A stretch of DNA of 64,000 bases. It comes from Modestobacter sp. Leaf380 (GTDB taxonomy: Bacteria; Actinomycetota; Actinomycetes; Mycobacteriales; Geodermatophilaceae). Location: contig NZ_LMQC01000020.1 in NCBI RefSeq assembly GCF_001424485.1, forward strand, positions 462,949 to 526,948, in the 5' to 3' direction. A program made the position numbers and the translations under genes. Below, one piece after another: positions 32,314 through 40,757 of this stretch (the stretch's first letter is position 1; the number at the start of each line of letters is the position of its first letter). Under the pieces are notes generated by a model, which was not told where the DNA came from, did no database searches, and worked only from the letters and a program-made list of their open reading frames with translations.

Positions 32314-34044
32314 GTGCGACGGCGCTCGCTGGGCCCGGTGCTGGCCGCCCTCGTCGTCCCCGCCGTGCTGGTGGGCACGCTGTCCGCAGGGACCGTTCCG
32401 GCGGTCGCGGCCCCCAGCTCGCAGCCGGGCGGCACCACGGGGGTGCTGGACAGCGCTGAGCTGAGTGCCCTGCAGGAGCAGGCCGCGCAGGTGCAGACCG
32501 ACCTCCAGGACCGGCAGGCCGCCGTCACCGCCGCACAGCAGCAGCTCGACGCCGCGCAGGCCGAGGCGGACGCCGCCACGCAGGCGGTGGCCGATGCCGC
32601 GGACGCGCTGGGCCGGGAGCGGCTGGCGGTGGGGGAGTACGCCTCGGCCGTCTACCGCGACGGGGGTGCCCCCACGCCGCTCGGGCTGCTCCTCGGCGGG
32701 GCCGACCCGGGCGACGTGGTGTCCGCGATGGGCTACCTGGACGTGGTGGACGCCCGTACCGCCGAGGTGCTCGCCGGTGCCGAGAGCCGGCGGCAGGGGG
32801 CGCTGGCCCGTCAGGCCGCTGCCGACCAGGCGTTGGCCGGCAGTCGGGCACAGGCGGACCTGGTGGCGGCGGAGAGCGGTCGGCTGGAGGCCGCCGCCGC
32901 GGCGGTGACCACGGAGCTGGACCGGGCGCTGGGGGTCGTGGACCGCCAGCTCGCGCAGCTGCAGGCCGAGCAGCTGGACGTCAACGCCGCCACCGCCGCG
33001 AACTGGCGCGCCTACGTGGACCAGCTCGCGGCAGCGGGCGTGGCACTGCCGCCGGCCACCGCGTTGCGTGACCCGGTCGCCGGGCTGCCCGCGGGGTTGG
33101 TCCCGGTCGGCGGGGTCACCGGGGCCGCCCAGGCCGGGGCGGCCCAGTTGCCGCGCCAGCCCAGCTCGCTGCTGGTGCTGCCCGCCGAGACGGTGGCCGC
33201 GGTCAGTGCCGCGATGGCCGACCTGGGGCTGCCCTACGTGCCGGGGACGGCGGGTCCGGAGTCCTTCGACTGCGGATCGCTGGTCCAGACGGCCTACGGC
33301 GCGGCCGGGGTGGTCCTGCCCGGCACCCAGGGCGAGCTGTTCGCGTCCACTGCCCCGGTCGAGCCGGCCGACGTGCTGCCCGGTGACCTGGTCTTCCTGG
33401 GGACGCCGGAGTCCGGGCTGGGCCACGTGGGCCTGGCCCTGGACCGCCAGACGATGCTGGCCGCGGACGGCCGGGCGGGCGCGGTCGTCGTCCGCACGCT
33501 GCCGGCGGACCAGGTGCTGGGCATCGGGCGGCCCAGCCTGGCCACCCGGGACGCCGTGGACGTGCCGGGACCCACGGCTGGTGCGCTCCCGGTCGAGTGC
33601 GGCAACCCGGTGTACCCGGCCAGCTACGACGGCAGCCGGTCCTGGGGCGGGTACCCCAACGGGCTGATCCCGCCCTCGGCCATGTGCCCGCTCGGGGTGG
33701 GCGGCCACACGCTGCGGTGCGACGCCGCCGCGGCCTGGCGCGCGCTGTCGGCAGCCTTCGCCGGGCAGTTCGGCGCCCCCCTGTGCATCACCGACTCCTA
33801 CCGCAGCTACGCCGGCCAGGTGACCCTCTACGGCCAGAAGCCCGCGCTGGCGGCGGTGCCCGGCACCAGCAACCACGGGTGGGGCCTGGCGGTGGACCTG
33901 TGCGGGGGCGTGGAGTCCTTCGGGACGACGCAGTACGTGTGGATGGCCGCCAACGCCGGCCGCTTCGGCTTCGTGCACCCGACCTGGGCAGACCAGGGCA
34001 ACGGGCGCGAGGAGCCGTGGCACTGGGAGTACGCGGCCACCTGA
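32314..34044 (+). CDS. Secreted NlpC/P60 - VanY (D,D-carboxypeptidase) fusion, peptidoglycan hydrolase
   Basis: A 576-residue exported protein. A signal peptide (about 1-33, ending VPAVAA) is followed by a long coiled-coil region (about 45-225), as in RipA-like hydrolases. An NlpC/P60 domain (about 290-410) has catalytic Cys320 and His371, but the usual DCSG is DCGS here. A C-terminal VanY/M15B domain (about 425-576) has zinc ligands His521 (SNHGWGLAVD), Asp528 and His570 (EPWHWEY). It would combine a gamma-D-Glu endopeptidase with a D,D-carboxypeptidase. The GTG at 32314 is chosen because GGAGGTGG sits 6-7 bp before it; an in-frame GTG at 32305 is less good. It is divergent from the exonuclease gene. 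Confidence 0.88.
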   Translation: MRRRSLGPVLAALVVPAVLVGTLSAGTVPAVAAPSSQPGGTTGVLDSAELSALQEQAAQVQTDLQDRQAAVTAAQQQLDAAQAEADAATQAVADAADALGRERLAVGEYASAVYRDGGAPTPLGLLLGGADPGDVVSAMGYLDVVDARTAEVLAGAESRRQGALARQAAADQALAGSRAQADLVAAESGRLEAAAAAVTTELDRALGVVDRQLAQLQAEQLDVNAATAANWRAYVDQLAAAGVALPPATALRDPVAGLPAGLVPVGGVTGAAQAGAAQLPRQPSSLLVLPAETVAAVSAAMADLGLPYVPGTAGPESFDCGSLVQTAYGAAGVVLPGTQGELFASTAPVEPADVLPGDLVFLGTPESGLGHVGLALDRQTMLAADGRAGAVVVRTLPADQVLGIGRPSLATRDAVDVPGPTAGALPVECGNPVYPASYDGSRSWGGYPNGLIPPSAMCPLGVGGHTLRCDAAAAWRALSAAFAGQFGAPLCITDSYRSYAGQVTLYGQKPALAAVPGTSNHGWGLAVDLCGGVESFGTTQYVWMAANAGRFGFVHPTWADQGNGREEPWHWEYAAT

Positions 34045-34133
34045 CCGTTCGCGCCACCGGAATTGTCGGTGGTGCGTCCTAGCGTCCGCGGCGACGGACC
34101 GACCGGTCCGGCGACCGTTGCCAGGAGGCTCCC

Positions 34134-34523
34134 GTGCTCATCGACTGCGACACCTGCACCGTCCGCGGCCAGGGGTGTGACGACTGCGTCGTCACCGTCC
34201 TGCTCGGGGCCCCGCCGGGGTGGCGGGGGAGCGACCCGACCGTGGTCCCGATGACGCGGCGGCCCACGCTGGCAGACCGCCTGGGCGACCGTCGGGGCGC
34301 TGTGGGGGCCGCGCCCGACGAGGTGGTCGCGGGGCTGGGCGCCGCGCTGGTCTCCGGTCCCGCCGGGAGCGGTCCCGACACGCCCGGGGTGCAGGGTGAC
34401 CGGGCTCGCGGGGTGGTCGTCGAGCTGGACGACGTGGAGCGTCGGGCCGTCCGGGCGTTGGCAGAGGTTGGCCTGGTCCCGCCGCTGCGGCACCAACCCC
34501 CGACGAGCCGCGAGGTGGGCTGA
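34134..34523 (+). CDS. Small cysteine-rich actinobacterial protein
   Basis: A 129-residue protein beginning MLIDCDTCTVRGQGCDDC, a tight CxxC-x6-CxxC arrangement that could bind zinc or another metal, followed by VVTVLLGAPPGW. The middle is variable and Ala/Gly-rich, and the C-terminal part ends in a helix (VELDDVERRAVRALAEVGL). Similar proteins occur next to NlpC/P60 genes in other actinobacteria, as I recall, but no function is known. The GTG start follows AGGAGG. It lies between two cell-wall hydrolase genes on the same strand. Confidence 0.75.
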   Translation: MLIDCDTCTVRGQGCDDCVVTVLLGAPPGWRGSDPTVVPMTRRPTLADRLGDRRGAVGAAPDEVVAGLGAALVSGPAGSGPDTPGVQGDRARGVVVELDDVERRAVRALAEVGLVPPLRHQPPTSREVG

Positions 34524-34623
34524 GAGCCAGCCGGGGCCGCGTGCGTCGGATCTGGCAGGACCTGTCGACCGACGGGTGTCCCTCTTGGCACATGGTCGAC
34601 CCGATCGGGCCCGATGTGACTCG

Positions 34624-34652
34624 TTGTCTCGGTCCGGTCACGCCCGTACGGT
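34624..34652 (+). promoter_or_regulatory. Candidate sigma-70-type promoter for the riboswitch-controlled NlpC gene
   Basis: TTGTCT (34624-34629) and TACGGT (34647-34652) are separated by 17 bp. Transcription from here would give a leader of about 245 nt containing the whole riboswitch. Confidence 0.45.
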
Positions 34653-34700
34653 GTCCTTCGTCCGGTCGGGCACACGTCACCTCATCGGGTGACCTCGGCC

Positions 34701-34879
34701 GGTCACCGCCGAACTGCTCGTCCCCCGGGGCGGGCGGACCGGGGACCCACCGCAGTCCTGGGGTGAGTTCTCGCGCGGGCCACCTCGGTGACCCGCACGC
34801 GCCGATCCCGGTCGGAGCGCAGAGATAGGGCGTCGTCTTCCACGCCCGAACCCGTCAGCTAACTCGGTAGGCGGTCAGA
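34701..34879 (+). promoter_or_regulatory. ydaO-type cyclic di-AMP riboswitch
   Basis: The conserved blocks of the ydaO/yuaA aptamer appear in order: CCGCCGAA (34707), CCGGGGACCCACCG (about 34739), GGGGTGAG (about 34760), AGGGCG paired with CGCCCGAACC, and the diagnostic CCGTCAGCTAACTCGGTAGG (34852-34871). The terminal stem pairs ACCGCC (34705-34710) with GGCGGT (34870-34875). These riboswitches bind c-di-AMP and in actinobacteria control cell-wall hydrolase genes, which fits the NlpC/P60 gene starting 30 bp downstream. No intrinsic terminator follows. A loop segment (34836-34844) is complementary to the region next to the ribosome-binding site, so control may be translational. Confidence 0.9.
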
Positions 34880-34904
34880 CGTGGAAGAAGGAGCTCGCGC
34901 GCCC

Positions 34905-35963
34905 GTGGCGTCCCCCAGCCCTGCCCTCGGACGAGACCGGTCCACCCCCTCCCGCCACCTCGGCCGCGGGCTGCTGATCGGCGCGGCGGCGAGCCTGGTG
35001 CTCACCGCCCTCCCCGGCACCGCGACGGCCGCACCGGATGCGGCCCCGACCGGGGCCACCCAGGCCACCACGCCGGAGCAGGCCACCGAGCTGGTGACCG
35101 AGGCCAACCACCAGCTCGAGGTCGTGACCGAGCAGGTGAACGAAGCGCGGGTCCAGCTCGCCGACCAGCAGGCCGCGGCGGCCACCGCCGACCAGGCCGT
35201 CGCCGACGCCGCCACGCAGCTGGCGAGCCTGTCCGCGCAGATGGACCAGGTCGCCCGCAGCGCGTACACCACGAACCCCTCCAGCTTCAGCGCGCTGATG
35301 ACCAGCTCCTCCCCGGAGGACTTCCTGGCCCAGGTCAGCACCCTGGACGTCATCGCCGGGCACACCAACGACCTGGTCGACCGGGTGGCCCAGGCCGCCC
35401 AGACCGCCGCCGACGCGCAGTCCGCCGCGGACACCGCAGCCGCGACCGCGCAGCAGGGCCTGGACGCGGTCACCGCGCAGCAGACCCAGCTCCAGGAGAA
35501 GATCGCCACCTACCAGGCCCAGTACGAGGCCCTCACCGCCAGCCAGCAGCAGCAGGTCGTCACCGCGCACAGCGGTGCCGAGGTCACCGCCCCCACCACG
35601 GTGGCGGCTGACAGCGAGCTGGCCCAGGCCATCGTGGACACCGCGATGGCCCAGCGTGGGGACTCCTACGTCTGGGGAGCCGGCGGGCCGGACAGCTTCG
35701 ACTGCTCCGGGCTCACCGCATACGCCTACGCGGCCGCCGGCGTCTCGCTGCCGCACTCCAGTGCGTCGCAGGCCCGGATGGGCAACGCCGTCTCCCGCGG
35801 GGACCTGCAGCCCGGTGACCTCGTGTACTTCTACAGCCCGGTCAGCCACATCGGCATCTACATCGGCAACGGGATGATGGTCCACGCGCCCACGTCCGGT
35901 GACGTCGTGAAGGTCTCCAGCGTGGACATGTCCGGCTACGCGGGCGCGCGCCGGCTCGTCTGA
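34905..35963 (+). CDS. Secreted NlpC/P60 endopeptidase (RipA/Rv2190c-like) under riboswitch control
   Basis: A 352-residue cell-wall hydrolase. A signal segment (about 20-43, LLIGAAASLVLTALPGTATA) leads into a coiled-coil, Ala/Gln-rich region (about 58-215), then a C-terminal NlpC/P60 domain (about 235-352) with catalytic Cys267 (FDCSGLTAYAYAAAG), His315 (SHIGIYIG) and a third polar residue at His327. It should cleave D-Glu to diaminopimelate bonds in peptidoglycan stems during growth and division. The start is taken as GTG at 34905, 11 bp after AAGGAG; an in-frame GTG at 34881 sits directly at the end of the riboswitch and would place the ribosome-binding site inside the gene. Confidence 0.9.
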   Translation: MASPSPALGRDRSTPSRHLGRGLLIGAAASLVLTALPGTATAAPDAAPTGATQATTPEQATELVTEANHQLEVVTEQVNEARVQLADQQAAAATADQAVADAATQLASLSAQMDQVARSAYTTNPSSFSALMTSSSPEDFLAQVSTLDVIAGHTNDLVDRVAQAAQTAADAQSAADTAAATAQQGLDAVTAQQTQLQEKIATYQAQYEALTASQQQQVVTAHSGAEVTAPTTVAADSELAQAIVDTAMAQRGDSYVWGAGGPDSFDCSGLTAYAYAAAGVSLPHSSASQARMGNAVSRGDLQPGDLVYFYSPVSHIGIYIGNGMMVHAPTSGDVVKVSSVDMSGYAGARRLV

Positions 35964-35982
35964 GCCGCACAGCCGCGGCGGC

Positions 35983-35988
35983 TACTGT
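35983..35988 (+). promoter_or_regulatory. -10 box (TACTGT) for the M48 peptidase gene
   Basis: TACTGT is 7 bp before the GTG at 35996; no ribosome-binding site lies between. Confidence 0.6.
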
Positions 35989-35995
35989 CCCGGCC

Positions 35996-37228
35996 GTGAG
36001 TCCCCGTCGCCTCGCGCTGGGAACGGCGCTCGTGCTCGGTGCGGCCCTGGTCGTCGTGCTGTGGCTGCGCATCCCGTGGGAGGCCACCCCGACGGTCACG
36101 GACCCCACGGCCGGGTTGACCGCCGACCAGGTCTCCCGGGCCGACGCGTTCGCCGGTGCCCTGCGCCCGGCATCCCTGGCCAACACGGCCCTGTCACTGC
36201 TGGTGGCCGGGGTGCTGGGCCTGACCCGCGCGGGGTCCCGGCTGGTCACCGCCGCTGCCCGGCCGCTGGGCGGCGGCTGGGCGTGGCAGGTGCTGCTGGG
36301 CACGGTCGCGCTGTCGGTCGTGGCCCGGCTGGTGACGCTGCCGTTGGCCGGGTACGGCGAGGTGGTCCGGCACCGGTACGGGCTGTCCACCCGCAGCTGG
36401 GCGCTGTGGGCCCGGGACGTCGCGGTCGACACCGCGATCACGGCCGCGCTGACCGCGCTGGGCCTGCTGCTGCTGGTCTGGCTGGCGCGCCGGGCGCCGC
36501 GGACCTGGTGGGCGTGGGCCGGGGCCGGCGCCGCCGGGCTGGTCGTCGTCGGGTCGTTCCTCTACCCGGTGGTCATCGAACCCGCGTTCAACTCCTTCAC
36601 CAGCCTCCCCGAGGGACAGCTGCGCACCGACCTGCTGGAACTGGCGCAGGAGTCCGGGGACCCGGTGCAGGACGTGCTGGTCGCCGATGCCAGCCGGCGG
36701 ACCACGGCCCTCAACGCCTACGTCTCCGGCTTCGGCTCCAGCCGCCGGGTCGTCGTCTACGACACCCTGCTCCAGCTGCCCGACGCCGAGATCGAGTCGA
36801 TCGCCGCCCACGAGCTCGGCCACGTGGCCACCGACGACGTGCTGACCGGCACCCTGGTGGGCGCGCTCGGCGCGGGCGCCGGGGTCGCCCTGCTGGGCTG
36901 GGTGCTGGGCTCCACCCCGCTGCTGCGCCGTGCCGGGGCCGACGCCCCCGGCGACCCCCGGGTGGTGCCGCTGGTGCTCTTCGCCATCGCCGTCGGCACG
37001 CTGGTGTCCACGCCGGTGCAGAACGGGGTGTCCCGGCAGCTCGAGGCGCGCGCCGACCAGCACGCCCTGGACCTCACCGACGACCCCGACGCCTTCGCCG
37101 ACGTCATGCGCCGGCTGGCCGTGGCCAACCTCAACCAGCCCGACCCGCCCGCGGCCTGGCAGTGGTTCTTCGGCTCGCACCCCACCACCGCCCAGCGGGT
37201 GGCCGCCGCCGCGGAGTGGGACCGCTGA
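35996..37228 (+). CDS. M48 family membrane zinc metalloprotease (Ste24-like)
   Basis: A 410-residue integral membrane protease resembling CAAX prenyl protease 1 (Ste24). Hydrophobic helices lie at about 8-25, 62-75, 97-118, 145-165 and 175-192 before the catalytic motif HELGH (272-276), with two more helices after it. The third zinc ligand is probably the Glu in QLEARADQHAL, and SHPTTAQRV near the C-terminus is typical. Bacterial members take part in membrane-protein quality control; prenyl-protein processing is not expected. The GTG start has a TACTGT box 7 bp upstream. The glycosyltransferase start overlaps its 3' end. Confidence 0.88.
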   Translation: MSPRRLALGTALVLGAALVVVLWLRIPWEATPTVTDPTAGLTADQVSRADAFAGALRPASLANTALSLLVAGVLGLTRAGSRLVTAAARPLGGGWAWQVLLGTVALSVVARLVTLPLAGYGEVVRHRYGLSTRSWALWARDVAVDTAITAALTALGLLLLVWLARRAPRTWWAWAGAGAAGLVVVGSFLYPVVIEPAFNSFTSLPEGQLRTDLLELAQESGDPVQDVLVADASRRTTALNAYVSGFGSSRRVVVYDTLLQLPDAEIESIAAHELGHVATDDVLTGTLVGALGAGAGVALLGWVLGSTPLLRRAGADAPGDPRVVPLVLFAIAVGTLVSTPVQNGVSRQLEARADQHALDLTDDPDAFADVMRRLAVANLNQPDPPAAWQWFFGSHPTTAQRVAAAAEWDR

Positions 37229-38373
37229 CCCGGGTCCTGGTCGTCACCAACGACTTCCCGCCCCGGCAGGGCGGGATCCAGACGTTCGTGGCGGCCCTGC
37301 TGGACCGTGTCCCCGCGGCCGACCTCGCCGTGCTGGCCTCCACGTCATCGGGCGCCGCCGAGCACGACGCCACGCTGCCCTACCGCGTGGTCCGCGCTCG
37401 CACCTCGATGCTGCTGCCGACCCCTGGTACAGCCCGTGCCGCCCGGGAGCTGGCCCTCGACCACGGGGCGCAGACCGTCGTCTTCGGTGCCGCGGCGCCG
37501 CTGGGGTTGCTGGCGCCGGGGCTGCGCCGGGCCGGGGTCACGCACAGCATCGGCATCACGCACGGCCACGAGACCGGCTGGGTCGCCGTCCCCGGTGGAC
37601 GGCAGCTGATGCAGCGGATCGCGAGCGGGCTCGACGTCGTCACCTACATCTCCCGCTACACCCACGACCGGCTGGCGCCCGCGCTGGCGTCCCGCACCGC
37701 GATGACCCAGCTGTCGCCCGGGGTGGACGTCGACCGCTTCCACCCCGGCGTCGACGGCTCCGAGGTGCGCGCCGAGCACGGCCTGGGCGAGGCCCCCGTG
37801 GTGGTCTGCGTGTCCCGGCTGGTGCCCCGCAAGGGCCAGGACGTCCTGCTGGCCGGCTGGCCGCAGGTGCTCGCCCGGCACCCCGGGGCCCGGCTGCTGC
37901 TGGTCGGCAGCGGCCCCCTGGAGGGGGAGCTGCGGCGCCGGGTCGCCGCCGACGCCGGCCTGCAGCGGTCCGTGGTGCTCACCGGTGGTGTGGACCCGTC
38001 CCGGCTGCCCGCCCACTACGCGGCCGGGGACGTCTTCGCGATGCCCTGCCGCACCCGCCGGGCCGGCCTGGACGTCGAGGGCCTGGGCATGGTGTTCCTG
38101 GAGGCCGCCGCCTGCGCCCGACCGGTGGTCGCCGGCACCTCCGGGGGAGCGCCCGAGGCCGTGCGGGACGGCGTCTCCGGGCACGTGGTCGACCCCCGCT
38201 CACCCGGTCAGGTGGCCGCCACGATCGCCGACCTGCTCGACGACCCGGTCCGGTCGCGCGCGATGGGCGCGGCCGGCCGGGCGTGGGTCGAGCAGCGCTG
38301 GTCCTGGACGACGATCGCCGCCGGGTTCCAGGGCCTGCTGGCGGGTCAGCGCGAGGCGGACGAGGACGCGTAG
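37216..38373 (+). CDS. pimB: GDP-mannose-dependent phosphatidylinositol-mannosyltransferase (PimB-like, GT4)
   Basis: A 385-residue GT-B glycosyltransferase of family GT4. The N-terminal NDFPPRQGGIQTFV loop, LSPGVDVDRFHP, VSRLVPRKGQDVL and the C-terminal EGLGMVFLEAAAC donor-binding motif match mycobacterial PimB (Rv2188c type), which adds the second mannose to phosphatidylinositol mannosides at the cytoplasmic face of the membrane. Placement beside a FadD15-like gene repeats the mycobacterial order. The GTG start at 37216 overlaps the M48 stop by 13 bp. Its 3' end overlaps the convergent acyl-CoA ligase gene by 28 bp. Acceptor specificity is inferred from family and synteny. Confidence 0.85.
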   Translation: MGPLTRVLVVTNDFPPRQGGIQTFVAALLDRVPAADLAVLASTSSGAAEHDATLPYRVVRARTSMLLPTPGTARAARELALDHGAQTVVFGAAAPLGLLAPGLRRAGVTHSIGITHGHETGWVAVPGGRQLMQRIASGLDVVTYISRYTHDRLAPALASRTAMTQLSPGVDVDRFHPGVDGSEVRAEHGLGEAPVVVCVSRLVPRKGQDVLLAGWPQVLARHPGARLLLVGSGPLEGELRRRVAADAGLQRSVVLTGGVDPSRLPAHYAAGDVFAMPCRTRRAGLDVEGLGMVFLEAAACARPVVAGTSGGAPEAVRDGVSGHVVDPRSPGQVAATIADLLDDPVRSRAMGAAGRAWVEQRWSWTTIAAGFQGLLAGQREADEDA

Positions 38374-40154
38374 AGGGCCTCGACCTCGCCCGCGTACTCC
38401 TTCATCACCACGTTGCGCTTGAGCTTCAGGCTCGGGGTCAGCGTCCCGTTGTCCTCGGTGAAGTCGACGTCGAGCACCCGGAACTTGCGGATGGACTCGG
38501 CGTGGGACACGGCCTTGTTGGCCCGGGTCACCGCGGCGTCGAGCTCGGCCAGGACGTCGGGGTCGTCGCGCAGCTGGGCGGCGGTGAGCGAGGCGTCCTT
38601 GCCGTGCGACTTCAGCCAGGCCGGCAGGGCGTCGGCGTCCAGGGTGATGAGGGCGGCGATGAACGGCTTCTGGTCGCCGACCACGATGCACTGGCTGACC
38701 AGGGCGTGGGCGCGGACGGAGTCCTCGAGGACCGCGGGGGCGACGTTCTTGCCGCCGGCGGTCACCAGGATCTCCTTCTTGCGCCCGGTGATCTTCAGGA
38801 AGCCCTGGCTGTCGAGCTCGCCGATGTCCCCGGTGTGGAACCAGCCCTCGGCGTCGATGGCCTCGGCGGTGGCCTTCTCGTTCTGCCAGTAGCCGCGCAT
38901 GACGATCCCGCCGCGCAGCAGCACCTCGCCGTCCTCGGCGATGGCGGCGTCGGTGCCGGGCAGCGGCCGACCGACGGTGCCCATCTTGAAGGCGGCGTCG
39001 TGGTTGACCGCGGCGGCGGCGGTGGTCTCGGTCAGGCCGTAGCCCTCGTAGACGGTGACGCCGATGCCGCGGAAGAAGTGGCCCAGCCGCTCGCCGAGCG
39101 GGGCTCCGCCGGAGATGGCGGCCACGCAGCGTCCGCCCAGGGCGGCGCGGAGCTTGCCGTAGACGAGCTTGTCGAACACCGCGTGCTGGAGCTTGAGCCC
39201 GAGCGAGGGGCCACCGGTGTCCTGCGCCCGGGACCAGGCGACGGCCACGGCGGCGGCCTTGTCGAAGACCTTGCCCTTCCCGCCCTCGTCGGCGGTGGCC
39301 TTGGCGGAGTTGTAGACCTTCTCGAACACCCGGGGGACGGCCAGGACGAAGGTGGGCTGGAACCGGCCGAGGTCGCCCACCAGGTCCTTGATGTCGGGGG
39401 TGTGCCCCAGGACGGTGCGGGTCTTGATCGCACCGACCTGCAGGACCCGGGCCAGCACGTGCGCCAGCGGGATGAACAGCAGCATGGAGCCGTCCCGGTT
39501 GAGGAACTTCTCCAGCAGGGTCATGCCGTTGCCGATCTCGAACAGGAAGTTCGCGTGCGTCAGCTCGCAGCCCTTGGGGCGCCCGGTCGTGCCGCTGGTG
39601 TAGATCAGCGTGGCCAGGCTGTCGGGGGTCAGGGTGGCGCGGCGGGCGGCGAGCTCGCTGTCGGGCACCTCGTCGCCGGCGGCGGACAGCGTGCCCAGGG
39701 CGTCCTCGTCGATGACCCAGACCGGGCCCAGGTCGGGGGCCTGGTCGCGCACCGAGTCGACGGCGGCGGCGTGGTCGGCGGACTCCACGACGATCGCCCG
39801 GGCACCGGAGTCGGCCAGGATCCAGGCGATCTGGTCCGAGGACGAGGTCTCGTACACCGGGACGACGACGGCGCCGGCGGTCCAGATGGCGAAGTCGAGG
39901 ACGGTCCACTCGTAGCGGGTCTTGGCCAGCAGCCCGACCCGGTCACCGGCCTGGACGCCGCCGGCGACGAGCCCCTTGGCGACGGCGCGGACCTGCTCGG
40001 CGAACTCGGCGTGCGTGACGTCGACCCACCGCTCGCCCTCCTGGCGACGCAGACCCACCTCCGCGCCGTGCTCGGCGGCGTTGTGGGCCACCATGTCGGG
40101 CAGTGCCTCGTCGGGGCCCACGGTGTGGGTGGGGGGAACGCTCAGCTCGCGCAC
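38346..40154 (-). CDS. fadD15: Long-chain fatty-acid-CoA ligase (FadD15-like)
   Basis: A 602-residue member of the ANL superfamily activating long-chain fatty acids with ATP and CoA. The P-loop-like AMP motif IYTSGTTGRPKG is at 184-195, and further signatures are YEGYGLTETT, GWFHTGDIGELD and the catalytic Lys region in the C-terminal domain. The YETSSSDQI segment and overall length fit the FadD15/ACSL group. The GTG at 40154 follows GGAGGAGAGG. A TAGATT box at 40230 predicts a leader of about 70 nt, unlike its leaderless neighbours. Its last 28 bp overlap the pimB gene tail to tail. Confidence 0.93.
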   Translation of the reverse strand: MRELSVPPTHTVGPDEALPDMVAHNAAEHGAEVGLRRQEGERWVDVTHAEFAEQVRAVAKGLVAGGVQAGDRVGLLAKTRYEWTVLDFAIWTAGAVVVPVYETSSSDQIAWILADSGARAIVVESADHAAAVDSVRDQAPDLGPVWVIDEDALGTLSAAGDEVPDSELAARRATLTPDSLATLIYTSGTTGRPKGCELTHANFLFEIGNGMTLLEKFLNRDGSMLLFIPLAHVLARVLQVGAIKTRTVLGHTPDIKDLVGDLGRFQPTFVLAVPRVFEKVYNSAKATADEGGKGKVFDKAAAVAVAWSRAQDTGGPSLGLKLQHAVFDKLVYGKLRAALGGRCVAAISGGAPLGERLGHFFRGIGVTVYEGYGLTETTAAAAVNHDAAFKMGTVGRPLPGTDAAIAEDGEVLLRGGIVMRGYWQNEKATAEAIDAEGWFHTGDIGELDSQGFLKITGRKKEILVTAGGKNVAPAVLEDSVRAHALVSQCIVVGDQKPFIAALITLDADALPAWLKSHGKDASLTAAQLRDDPDVLAELDAAVTRANKAVSHAESIRKFRVLDVDFTEDNGTLTPSLKLKRNVVMKEYAGEVEALYASSSASR

Positions 40155-40229
40155 GCCGGTCCTCTCCTCCCCGCGCGGGGTGTGGCGGCTCCGTCGCTGC
40201 CGACCCGTGGGACGCGGGATCTGACCACC

Positions 40230-40235
40230 CAATCT
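40230..40235 (-). promoter_or_regulatory. -10 box (TAGATT) for the acyl-CoA ligase gene
   Basis: TAGATT on the minus strand lies 75 bp before the GTG at 40154, giving a leadered transcript with its GGAGGAG ribosome-binding site. No clear -35 is seen. Confidence 0.45.
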
Positions 40236-40305
40236 AGTGGTCGGCGGCCACCGGTGGGTGCGGCCCCCTCCCGGGCTCGGACGGACCGCCCCGACGCCGG
40301 GCGAC

Positions 40306-40311
40306 TACCCT
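40306..40311 (+). promoter_or_regulatory. -10 box (TACCCT) for the START-domain/ATPase/glucokinase operon
   Basis: TACCCT is 7 bp before the ATG at 40319, with no ribosome-binding site. It probably drives the four genes to 43233. Confidence 0.6.
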
Positions 40312-40318
40312 CCCGCGC

Positions 40319-40750
40319 ATGGCCGACCAGTCCACCCAGTCGATCGTCATCGACGCCCCCGCGTCCGACGTCATGGCCGTGATCGCCGACTTCCCGGCCT
40401 ACCCGCAGTGGGTCTCGGCGGCCAAACAGGTCGACGTCGTCGCCCCCGGCGCGGGTGGTCGCGCCGAGCAGGTGCACTTCGTGCTCGACGCCGGTGCCGT
40501 GAAGGACGACTACGTGCTCGCCTACACCTGGGAGGGCGACCGCCGGGTCAGCTGGACCCTGGTGCAGGGCCAGATGCAGAAGCGGCAGGACGGCAGCTAC
40601 ACCCTCGTCGAGCGCGAGGGCCGCACCGAGGTCACCTACGCCATCACCATCGACCTCTCCATCCCGATGATCGGGATGATCAAGCGCAAGGCCGAGAAGG
40701 TCATCCTCGACACCGCGCTCAAGGAGCTCAAGAAGCGCGTCGAGGCCTGA
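40319..40750 (+). CDS. SRPBCC (START-like / polyketide cyclase) family protein
   Basis: A 143-residue helix-grip protein (QSIVIDAPASDVMAVIADFPAYPQWV at the start, then YTWEGDRRVSWTLVQG and a long C-terminal helix). The fold binds hydrophobic ligands, but no ligand is known here. It matches Rv2185c of M. tuberculosis by position and type as I recall. The ATG start has TACCCT 7 bp upstream. Its stop is 7 bp before the ArsA-like gene, so it heads an operon of four genes. No signal peptide is present, so it is cytoplasmic. Confidence 0.87.
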   Translation: MADQSTQSIVIDAPASDVMAVIADFPAYPQWVSAAKQVDVVAPGAGGRAEQVHFVLDAGAVKDDYVLAYTWEGDRRVSWTLVQGQMQKRQDGSYTLVEREGRTEVTYAITIDLSIPMIGMIKRKAEKVILDTALKELKKRVEA

Positions 40751-40757
40751 CCCGGCA

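Noticed and set aside
36930..40382. A 1150-codon plus-strand open frame over the M48, pimB and acyl-CoA ligase region
   Set aside because: Shadow frame through genes with clear families on both strands; Arg/Pro/Gly-rich throughout.
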